Source: Entoloma clypeatum (taxonomy: Eukaryota; Basidiomycota; Agaricomycetes; Agaricales; Entolomataceae). From it: 64,000 bases of DNA. Shown in pieces: positions 55,767-64,000 of the stretch; within the stretch, counting starts at the first letter, position 1, and each line of letters starts with the position of its first letter. The notes beneath the pieces are model-generated. The model was not told the DNA's origin. It made no database searches and worked only from the letters and a program-made list of their open reading frames with translations. The position numbers and the translations under genes are program-made. Location: assembly GCA_963565915.1 (NCBI GenBank), contig OY751492.1:2294001-2358000 (forward strand), given 5' to 3'.

Positions 55767-56056
55767 GAAAACAATTAAATGATTCCTTATGACATATTCC
55801 CTTTAGGAATAGCGGTCACGGGAAAACCCTTTATATGTCGGAAACGTATAAGGTGCGATCAATGTTTCCACATGGAGTGTACTAGGTCAATCCCCTTAGG
55901 GACGTCTCATGACAGGTACTTGTCGTAATGACGTTCCCAGGTTCATATGTGAAGAAGTAAGACTCAGAACCTAGATCTTTCGATCGGTTCTTTGCCAACC
56001 AGGGTAGAGTGGGCAGGTACTCGCTGTTGCCAGCGTTTCCCAAGTCCCTCTGCTAT

Positions 56057-56071
56057 CCGGGGCCCATAACC
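56057..56071 (-). other. Primer-binding site of the copia element (half initiator-tRNA type)
   Basis: On the minus strand GGTTATGGGCCCCGG follows the 5' LTR directly. It is the same 15-mer as in element B at 41244-41258 and is complementary to the anticodon loop region of initiator tRNA-Met. Confidence 0.78.
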
Positions 56072-56382
56072 TGTTGAAGTTCCACCTGGGCGCTAGCCAC
56101 AGGTGTACTGAGCAACATAGCTACAGTGGGAGTACTCTACGATACCGCTATGGTCACTTACATGGTTTGGAGGGGGTAAGGCTAGTGAGAGCGGTTGAGG
56201 CTGGTGAGAGCGATGGAGCTGGTTAAGAGTCAAGAGACAACTTGTTGATATTGACAGTTTCCTGGTCTTTATATACCGTACTACTGTTTGTACCAACCAA
56301 ACAAGTATGTAATGAAGATATGTAAAGGTCACGTGATGTAATCTAATCTAATCTAATCTACGTGATGGGAAAAGTTTCAACA
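56072..56382 (-). repeat. 5' LTR of the copia element
   Basis: 311 bp; differs from 50605-50915 at one position that I can see (GGGAGTACTC versus GGAAGTACTC). Confidence 0.95.
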
Positions 56383-59300
56383 AAATCCTGGTGATATGGC
56401 GAGCCAGTGATTCGACGGGGTGGAAGAATGGTGATGTTGTATTTTTCTGCAAGCTGGGAGGAGAGTGGAACAATTCCAAAAGTTTCAGCCGTTGCAATCC
56501 GCGTTCAGAGAACATGAGGTGCTGGAAAAGAGGGAGTAGTTCCAGTCTCAATGGCAAGCTCGACGATCCTGTCTGTTGTCCAAAGATCAAAGTGCTGAGA
56601 ATATTTCTTGCTGGTTCTGTTGTGGTACCCGACCTATTCAAAAGCAATTAGTATATGTGCTGTCTTAGAAAAACAAATACTATACTGTGCAATTGCGACG
56701 CAAAATCCAATTCAGAAGAAGACACTCGGCCAGCTCAGGTGAGGCCTGGAGAGAACCAAAAACACGATGAACAGTCATGTGAACCCCGCCCTCAACAGAG
56801 TTGGTTCCTCGGATGGTACAATAGATATTCAGACCGTCCTTGTCCTTACCCATCCTGTAGTAGAGGACTACATCAGATGGGTCTGACAGGTAACCGAGTG
56901 TGGCTGCTTCAACCAAACGGTCAGCCATTGCACAAGCATCTTTGGAGGAAAATGGCTTCTTGTGACCATTCGCAGTGCATATAATACCCTTGTATCCATC
57001 AAAAAGCAACCGAAGATGTTGCACAAGAATCTCTCGAGGGGGGATGAGTCTTCGTATCTGGCGATTGAGTGAAGTGCCTTTCGCCCGCTTTGCATACTCC
57101 CAACTGATACCTTTTGCATCAAGTACAGCACAAACTTGAGCTTCATCATCTTTGTCACGGATAAAAATTGCTTCAGAGAAATCATGGGAAAAGGAGTCGA
57201 AAGCTGAATGCATCTTTGAGAGAAGTCGTAGAAGGCGATCCATGAAGTGAAATGGATCATCGAGTACACATGTTGGTTTTTTCGCCACTGCACTGGATTC
57301 GGGAGAAAGTTCTGGAATTGTCCGATCCATCTATTGCAAGCAAGTCAGCAAGCAAACAATACTCATAAATATTTGCATTACCTCCTCGCCAAGACAATCA
57401 TCCACTAATTCGAACCCACCACTGTCATCTTCATCATCATTGATATCTTGACTCCAAGTCTCACCATCAGATGGAATAGAAAGTGTGAAAGGTGACTCCT
57501 GGCCAGTATATGGTGGAAGTGGGGCCAGATCTCCAAGTACACACTCAGTAGATGAGGCCAAGGCAGGTGGGGTTTCGTTTCGTGTTCGAAGTGTTGAAGT
57601 AGTGACAACAGCCCGTGCACCATGATTGAAAATCCATTGGATAGACTGAGAATGAAGGCTGTGGATGCATCCAGGTGTAAGAACCTTGGTCAACTCAATG
57701 AGGGAACATGTCGGAGTGATGTTGATTTGTCAAAGTCCGCCATTGTCATCGTCAATGACTTTGATGAACCGGGGATGAGGCCAAACAAGGCGACCTTCTG
57801 CGACAGGCTTGTTCCCTTGAAATAGTGTAACAAGATGGCCATCTTTTTGTATCTGGAAGGGTACCAAGGGAAGCCCAACAGAATCAAGATTGCTAAGAGA
57901 GTGATAAACTTGCCAGATAGACTCAATATGTGTATGAAGCTGCTGGATGTAGTTGGTGGAGTCCCAAGAACTTGAAGATGAGGTGGGAGGTGAGAACGAC
58001 TTTTTGAGAACAGTTCCAACCAGAACATGAAGAGAAGGTACCGCATCCCGAATGGCGCCTTTCAACTTTGCATGCTGACCAAGTTCAATAATGGCAGGAT
58101 TTGACCTGAGCGAGCTTTTGATGTCGGTATCATTATATGCAGCTGCAAGATCGTGAAGACTTTGCTTGACATTGCATCCCAATTTGATAACCAAGTTACT
58201 GGTTAAGATCACATGAAGTGACTGTGGAAAGTGTGCTCGTGTTGCAAATTCTGTTGTCTAAACATAAGAAATCAGCATCGTTTATGATTTTTTTCATAAT
58301 AAAGATTACTCTAAAGACAATATTGCTACTTGATGTGCGCAGTTGGATTGCATCAATCCCTGTATGACAATTGGACTGAATTGCAATAGCCATTACGTGA
58401 ACCTGAGATGGTGAAGCATTGACTTTTTCAAGAATCTCATCACAGAGAGAGTCCATCAAGAATGTATCATTTGTAAATCAGGTTGTGACAGTATCGTCGG
58501 AGCACCGGAATGGTGGTAGATCTGTGAAGAGTGTAACGTGCTCAACATCTCGTGTTAAAGATGGTGTGATTGTTTCGTGAAATCCTTGCTCGCCTACAAA
58601 ATTTGATAAACGAGAAAGAGAAGTTGACAAAAGATAACTCACTTTGTGGACTGTCGGTATAGATGAGACTACAGCTAGGATGGCCATTTTCCTCGAGTCC
58701 TTTTGCTACACCTTTCAGCTGATCCACGACAAAGGCTAGCGACTTCGATGGAACCATAGAAAGTGAGTGGATCTCTTCAAAGTGATTGACATTGGTATAA
58801 GATGCCTCATGGATCCGTTGACCCTTGAGCCCACCATATACTTCAGATACTACGAAAAATCAGTATGCAAGTTCTTCCATTCTATCAGAAACATACATCA
58901 AAAGTGTGATCAACTTTCATTACATTTGCTGGCAGACAGGCTTGTGCACGTTCAATAAAAACTCGATGCGCACTAACCCAGTCCTTGAACATGGCTTTCA
59001 GATACTGGACAGATGGAGGCGACGCAGCATATCGTAGTTTATCAGAAAATGTAGAGAATGATGGTATCTGCAGGGCACCATGCAGGCCGTAATGGCGTGC
59101 AGCATCGAGATACATGAATTCAAGCTCTGCATGGTGCTTGCGCTGCAGCTCAGCCATCATTTCTGAGAACGGAGATGGTCCAAACCGAGTCGCAAATGTA
59201 TTGCACATTTGTGACATGACTCCCTTGTCGATGGCACCACATGCACTGATGTATGCTGGAAACACGCCTGTAGCACTTGACTGTGGGACTGAATAGGTTA

Positions 59301-60452
59301 CGTACCAGGAAAGGCCATCGCGACCCAATGCGGGAGCTGTGCGATAATATGGGGATCAGTACCCTGCCAACTTTTTCCACACCCCGGGCTCTCCTGACGG
59401 CTCGCTTTACATAAAAAGCGGTTCGTTAGAAGCCAATAGTCGGTGGGAAAGCACTTGACACGTCTCGCAATGGGGTTATCATTATAACCTAGAGAAACCT
59501 GGTTATGACGATCGAGCAAGAACACTGTGTCGTACCATTTTTTGTTAGATGGCTGCCCCAGGTACATTTGAAATAGTCTGGTGCACCAGGTAGAAAGGGG
59601 GGAAGCCAGACAAAGATATCCCGAGCACAAAGACGATCAGGTTGCAGCCCGTTCAAAGCAGCATCGTGAAGTATGAAGACAGCATGTTTTGTTCGATGAA
59701 AGAAGTCGCCCCGTCGATAGCAATCAGGTTGGCCATGTAAATCGACTTGTTTCTTGATATCTCGAAGTGCAGCATGGAGGTGTTGGTGAATAGCTGACTC
59801 GGTCCGAACCTCAGATGATTCCGTCTCCAGCTCAGCCGCCGCTGCAGCGTCCTCCGTCAACTCCAAAATCTCATTGGAGAGGCTGTCATCGATGAAATGT
59901 GTGCCAGTCGTGATGTCGGCATATTCATCGTGGTCACATATAAAGGTAAGCTTGTCTTGAAGCTGTGTGTAAGCCGCCGTCGATAGGCAAGCGCCGTTTT
60001 GTTCATCCGGCACACCTGAATGGATCACCAGTCAGTATCCTACGGCATATCCATTCTTGGTGGCGACATACCAGATTCCCCATGTGAGCCAACATTTGCA
60101 TTGTTCATTCCTTCCCTATCTCCTTGTGGTGCACTACCCGAAGGTGTTAGATGGGCGTCGTTTGATTGCCCCATTGGCACGGCTGGCTGTTCAATGTGTA
60201 TTCCAAGTCGAGGTGCGAAGAAACCCACTGCTGGGACCCTTGATGGCTGAACAGGCACGGAAGCTGATGACACAGCAGGGCGTAGAGGATTGACGTGGGA
60301 CCCAACAGCTGATGCAGCCCGACTCGAAGGGCGTGTTGCAGTTGGAACTTCCTTCCTTTTGCGGCCTGCATTCGCGCGCGCGCCACCCCAATTAGCACTT
60401 CATTGACGTTGACCGGATTGGGTCGTTGATGTGTTTGATGCTCGCATATCAT
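56383..60452 (-). pseudogene. Element D gene, main part: DUF6729 / transposase-like / 3'-5' exonuclease-like protein, disrupted
   Basis: Minus-strand exons, 5' to 3'. Basic Ser/Pro N-terminus (RKRKEVPTATRPSS, 60370-60300). An acidic helical part, then CARDIFVWLPPFLPGAPDYF, KCTWGSHLTKNG|YNDNPIARRVK and WLLTNRFLC...GCGKSWQGTDPHI, typical of DUF6729, though a Trp stands where a second Cys might be expected. TFATRFGPSPFSEMMAEL and KVDHTFD (58,930). GGLKGQRIHEASYTNVNHFEE (58,830). SKSLAFVVDQLKGVAKGLEE and IYTDSPQ (58,630). Exonuclease-like GIDAIQLRTSSSNIVFR (58,350) and LVIKLGCNVKQSLHDLAA. Then RLPIPP-type linker and DGLNIYCTIRGTNSVEGGVH (56,800). Between FD and GGLKG (about 58840-58850) the frame does not join at any intron border I can find, and the copia splits the 3' part, so this copy is inactive. 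Confidence 0.65.
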
Positions 60453-60719
60453 TCATCCCGGAAAAAAACAAAGTTACAGATTTGAGGAACGACAACCGAC
60501 GACGACGACTGACGCGTCGGCTTCTCGGTCGCACTCTCTCACGGTCGATCTGAGTGGCTGTGTGTCCTGACTCCAAATCGGGAGTCAGGCAGCCACAGGA
60601 GCGTGACATGAGCCTGGGAATGTGCCAAAGAGGGAAACGAGAGGCGTTTGATGATGAATAAGGGTCCACGAGACACATTGATGGCAGGAAAGGGTTCGGG
60701 AGGTGCTTTGATGGCGCGG

Positions 60720-60912
60720 GAGGACATAGCCGAACACCGTTGATGGCAGGGAAGGGTCTTGGAGATGCTTTGGCGGGCGTGGGAGGGTCGTTGATGGAGA
60801 GGAGCAACATTGATGGGAGGTTGCCAAACAAAGGTGATGACAAACAAACACCGGTGGTGAGGGACTTAGAGAATTATGGCTGGAGGCTCAAAATTAAGCA
60901 ACAATTTAATGC
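60720..60912 (-). repeat. Right terminal inverted repeat of element D
   Basis: Mirror of 48606-48798; ends ...CAACAATTTAATGC at 60912, followed by the resumed repeat R. Confidence 0.85.
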
Positions 60913-61008
60913 TGGTGTCGGGCATTTAGTGCTTTCAAGGCAGTTTTGCCTTGTTGAGGCACCGGATCAACAAGGCATATTTGGCTTAAGTTGTGGGAAG
61001 ATCAGGTG
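60913..61008 (+). repeat. Repeat R, copy 2, right part
   Basis: TGGTGTCGGGCATTTAGTGC to GAAGATCAGGTG, continuing the repeat broken at 48605. Confidence 0.78.
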
Positions 61009-61687
61009 CATTTGACACATCACGTCCACGTTGATAATTTAGCGCCCCCTTACGCGATTCAAACACTGCTTGGAAGTGTCACTCTAATGTCACTCCAGGA
61101 GCATAGTTCGGTGTCTCCTGCTTTAACAAACGCATTCTGAGACCTGAGCTCCGGGATTTGAGGTCCCCTCATATTGCCAAAAAGGCTCCGTGAACCGAAC
61201 CTTAAGTAGTCCAGAGGATCTGGATAGATCTAGCCATCACTGCCATATTTACACCAGTTTTCCTTGCGAAAAATCACCAAATTGCCTCTCAAGCAGGCTC
61301 TCTTCAATTTCCCTGCTCAAAAACTTGGGATCCAGTATTATGATATAAAGGATGATGTGTGCCAAACCCTGGAGGTAGAAGTGGAATGTGGAAGGAGGTA
61401 GTTGAGATTTTCAAATACTGTTTGTGTTTCAAATAAGATAGGGAACATTAGTCTCCCGTAGGCAATGGACTATTATGATGGACTCGCGTTACTCGTCTTG
61501 TATAATAGTCTGCTTTCACGCGCACCCTGGATACCGGGGTATAGCCAAAGCTATCGATATCGTCCAAAAAAGGCGATTCATTACATAAGACTGCTATGCA
61601 CATGACAGTACATGACTTTGTTGATTGACAAATTTGCACAGTCCAAGTGTCATCATCATCTCGCGTCGCGTCACTGGTCAATGCAGC
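61009..61687. other. Intergenic interval, nothing recognised
   Basis: No supported ORF, repeat or structured element apart from the edge of repeat R. Confidence 0.4.
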
Positions 61688-62440
61688 ATGGAAGAGCAGC
61701 GTAATTGGTTCCGTTTACCATCCACTCCAAATCCACAACCAGGAAGCCACTTGGAACCCTCTTCTTCCTATCTCACTGGCCAACTCACTCCTTTTTCCTC
61801 CAAAACATTCCAAGTCCCTCAATGTCGACAGGCTTTCAGTACCCAATATTCTGTGACTGGGCGCATTCCTATGAGTCCTCGAGCAGCTGCAGGCAAGAGA
61901 AGGCATCCATCTGATAAGGAAAACGAACTCCCCACCCTACCATCTGCTGCCAACCATCTACCCTTGAAGAAACAGAAACGCACCCCAAGGCCGACCGCCA
62001 GTCCCTATGGGGGCAACGAGACGTCTGAATGCCGTGGGACAGAGCCAAAGAGAATGCGACAGGAGAAGTTAGACGACAGACGATCCACTCCACTGGCTTT
62101 ACATTGGGCACATTCCTCCTCGAGGTCTTCTGTAATGATGTTTCTCAGTCCGTGAGCCATGGAAAGACGGTCAGGTGGTTTCTAGCTGGAGAATACCCTG
62201 CACTCGTACTAGAAGCCTGGTACAAGTCTCCTGGTTGCAAAAAATTCACTGATCATCCACTCATGTACTCTACAACCACCTCGTATGAGAAAATACAACC
62301 AACCCTATGTTAACGTCATTTGCTGCTCAGATTGCTGGCTCCATTAGTTCACGAGGCGAAGCAGGCTGTCGACATATTCCTTCAAGTTGATAGTCATGTG
62401 GCTCCACAGATGGTTGACAATGCTCCAGTAGAATGCTCTT
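61688..62440 (+). pseudogene. Decayed copy of a repetitive mushroom gene family
   Basis: The first frame from ATG 61688 reads MEEQRNWFRLPSTPNPQPGS, GKRRHPSDKENELP and a basic Pro-rich stretch. The product then continues in another frame: HSTGFTLGTFLLEVFCNDVS, KTVRWFLAGEYPALVLEAWY, DHPLMYSTTTSYEKIQPTLC. A third frame supplies LTSFAAQIAG. Two frame changes without introns show decay. The blocks TLGxFL, LxAWYxSPxG, PLMYSTTTSY and LTSFAAQ are ones I remember from a multicopy family of uncharacterised, probably transposon-related proteins in Agaricomycetes; I cannot verify this here. A further in-phase remnant continues to about 62590. Confidence 0.5.
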
Positions 62441-62790
62441 GACATGAGCACGTCCAAAAGGAGTGTTATGAAAAGTTTTCACACTGATGGAATTGCAGGA
62501 GATGAGTCTGGAAGAGAAAAGTTGGTTTCATTGGAAATTCTACAATACTACACTGAACATGAGACATCAAGTGAGACAGCGCAACACGCTAATTAAAGGG
62601 CGCGCTGCATCAATTTGGCTGTGCTTGGTCAACACATGATTTGCACATGATGCATTTCTATATCACAATTCAGGACCCGTACGTGAAGACAGACTAAGGG
62701 AACATGCACATTGCACAACCAATGGCATCACATGTTGTTACTCTTCTGTGATGCTGGGCAGGATTGTCCACCTGACTTACCCACCCTGTC

Positions 62791-62839
62791 AGCTTAATAA
62801 TACTGGGACGTGGGGTCCCTGCCCTGGTATTATTAAGCT
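62791..62839. repeat. 49-bp compound inverted repeat
   Basis: AGCTTAATAATAC (62791-62803) is the perfect reverse complement of GTATTATTAAGCT (62827-62839). The 23-base loop itself contains GGGAC...GTCCC, giving a nested hairpin. It could be a MITE end pair or a transcription-related hairpin. Confidence 0.55.
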
Positions 62840-63384
62840 CGACTACAATGTAGACCCAACACCAGCCTTAAATCAGGCCCTACCGCCACCAAAAGACTTC
62901 ACAGCACCAAGTCCCTCTGACATATTTGGGAATGCGACATCAGCAAAGTGTTATGCTTAACAAACCATTCCAAGGTTCGGGCAGAGTATGCAGGAAAGTG
63001 GAAAGGCGAAGAGCAAAGTGATTGCTAAATCTAAGGAATCTACTATAGTACAAGAGGTTTATATAGGTACTGACTATAGGCGGTAGCGGATGAGTCAGTA
63101 CTGCGGAAGGCAGTGCGCATGAGTAAGGCGACTGCAGAAGGCTATGTACAGTGAGTAAGCTGACTGCGGAAAGTGAGTCAGCGCTGGAGCGAAGTATACT
63201 AAAGGGGATGACGAAGTAATGTAATGAGTCAGACTGGAAATCGAAGGTTGCGAAAGTAGACATTAGACATAGTAAGCTCGTAAGAGGGCGCCGAGTCGGG
63301 CCGATAAGTAAAAGATATGACGTGGTCCTCATACCATAGAGTCCGTAACATGTTCCCCTCTCCAAGCTCTGTGTCCTCACAGAG

Positions 63385-63756
63385 TCACTGTCCCCATCCC
63401 TCGTTGTTGCCGGGATCGGACCAGTTCAGACTTTCCTTGAGGCTCCAATCATATATCAACTCCTCGTTGATGGCTACGGCGAGTTCGAGGCCTTTGATGG
63501 CCAGCCGAATGCGTCGGTTTTCGATGACGAGGGTGCTGGTGTAATTTCCGAGAATTTGTTTTTCCTCGGGAGTCGGGGCGACGGGGAGATTGGACAGCGA
63601 GTGAAGCCGGATATGCATCTGGCGATGGAGGAGGTCGGCGAGGGAAGTTTCAAGGGCATGGATTTGGTCTCTCATGGAGAGTGCTTCGTTCATAAGGGCG
63701 GCGATGGCGGGGTTGATGTCGGTGGTGGAGGTGGAGGTGACGATGGTGTTTGACAT
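63385..63756 (-). CDS. Short intronless ORF, possible small helical protein
   Basis: 123 aa from ATG 63756 (MSNTIVTSTSTTDINPAIAA), stop 63385-63387. Residues ~15-45 (AALMNEALSMRDQIHALETS) and ~70-105 (IENRRIRLAIKGLELAVAIN) look like amphipathic helices with heptad spacing. It ends Trp-rich (YDWSLKESLNWSDPGNNEGW). Composition and length are credible for a gene but I recognise no family. It could also be the 3' exon of a longer gene. Confidence 0.45.
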   Translation of the reverse strand: MSNTIVTSTSTTDINPAIAALMNEALSMRDQIHALETSLADLLHRQMHIRLHSLSNLPVAPTPEEKQILGNYTSTLVIENRRIRLAIKGLELAVAINEELIYDWSLKESLNWSDPGNNEGWGQ

Positions 63757-64000
63757 GGCGGTGAGGATGGTTGAGAGATAAAAGAAGAAGGGGGAGGCTA
63801 TATTGGGCAGGGGAAAAGACTAGAGCGGGGAACTCGGTGTGTGGTTGACTGATGAGGTCGATACTTGTCATGGATTCTGAGAGCTGTCTTTTATCGTGGG
63901 CGAGATGGGTTCTGCCGATGGAAATCACGGATCAAATCTTGAGCGTTCTGAACATTAGTTCGAGGTTCCCATGTGTTCTCTTCTGGACCATATCCTTCCT
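63757..64000. other. Window end, no supported feature
   Basis: Likely promoter or leader of the small minus-strand ORF. Nothing else is seen. Confidence 0.3.

Larger units (their letters stand above)
50600..56387 (-). mobile_element. Full-length Ty1/copia retrotransposon with target duplication
   Basis: The element proper is 50605-56382 (5,778 bp), flanked by AAATC at 50600-50604 and 56383-56387. The LTRs are 311 bp with one difference noticed. In element (minus) orientation: LTR, primer site at 56071-56057, ORF1 (gag-protease-integrase), ORF2 (RT-RNase H), polypurine run (about 50922-50916), LTR. Integrase before RT defines copia. It lies in the coding region of the element D gene. Two in-frame TGA codons separate ORF1 and ORF2. 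The fragment at 33072-33604 and the split LTR at 33605/47084 belong to the same family. Confidence 0.95.
48606..60912 (-). mobile_element. Element D: DNA transposon with long terminal inverted repeats, carrying a DUF6729/exonuclease-like gene and a nested copia
   Basis: The left end GCATTAAATCGTTGCTTAAT and the right end (reverse complement) GCATTAAATTGTTGCTTAAT begin inverted repeats that stay aligned for at least 190 bp (48606-48798 and 60720-60912), where the N gap starts. The element interrupts repeat R. Without the copia insertion and the gap it would be about 6.3 kb. It carries one large minus-strand multi-exon gene. The target duplication is unclear: the uninterrupted R copy reads GCCATATAATGC at the site. 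Confidence 0.75.

Noticed and set aside
1..64000. CRISPR arrays, bacterial operons, rRNA and tRNA genes
   Set aside because: None seen; the DNA is fungal nuclear sequence with introns and LTR elements.

Overview
The window is nuclear DNA of a filamentous fungus, almost certainly a mushroom-forming basidiomycete (Agaricomycetes). Three things point there: genes are packed with 45-70 bp GT-AG introns and occasional micro-exons; the single-copy genes are of basidiomycete type (an adenylation-thiolation-reductase NRPS-like enzyme, an APC amino-acid permease, a Cbf1-like bHLH factor, GNA1, malate dehydrogenase); and the right half holds Ty1/copia, Ty3/gypsy chromovirus and mushroom-type DNA transposon sequence. 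No rRNA, tRNA, CRISPR array or bacterial operon was seen.

Positions 1-31,500 are gene-bearing. In order: the 3' end of a coiled-coil gene (+), an NRPS-like reductase (-), an amino-acid permease (+, divergent from the reductase), a gene-poor stretch, an intronless gene for a 259-aa basic protein (+), a gene-poor stretch with a 193-bp TA-flanked MITE-like element, malate dehydrogenase (+), and a Cbf1-like bHLH factor (+). Then comes a rearranged block. Two almost identical, apparently intact nitrilase genes lie in opposite orientation about 6 kb apart. One copy drags along the first 18 codons of GNA1 and is fused at its end to a duplicate of the bHLH gene's 3' flank. Between the copies lie an unrecognised gene, a kelch-repeat gene and the intact GNA1.

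Positions 31,800-61,000 are a nest of mobile elements. A copia LTR at 33,605 is split by a non-autonomous element (element B: gag only, no polymerase; target duplication CTCCA). The left LTR of B is split in turn by a young Ty3/gypsy chromovirus (element C: two apparently identical 556-bp LTRs; target duplication AGTAC). Element C has a Tf1-like self-priming arrangement and an extra third ORF. Further right, an older repeat (R) is interrupted by a DNA transposon (element D) with inverted termini of at least 190 bp. D carries a multi-domain DUF6729/exonuclease-like gene that is itself split by a full-length copia element (target duplication AAATC). A 200-base N gap lies in the left part of D.

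The strongest unexplained signal is inside element B. About 20 short hairpins of the form GCGCC-loop-GGCTGC, with a conserved bulged base, are scattered over its interior, all in one orientation, and the base pairs next to the loop covary. They avoid the main part of the gag ORF. This looks like a repeated RNA structural module and I know of no description of it.

Positions 61,000-64,000 contain a decayed mushroom-type repetitive gene, a 49-bp compound inverted repeat and a short intronless ORF on the minus strand.
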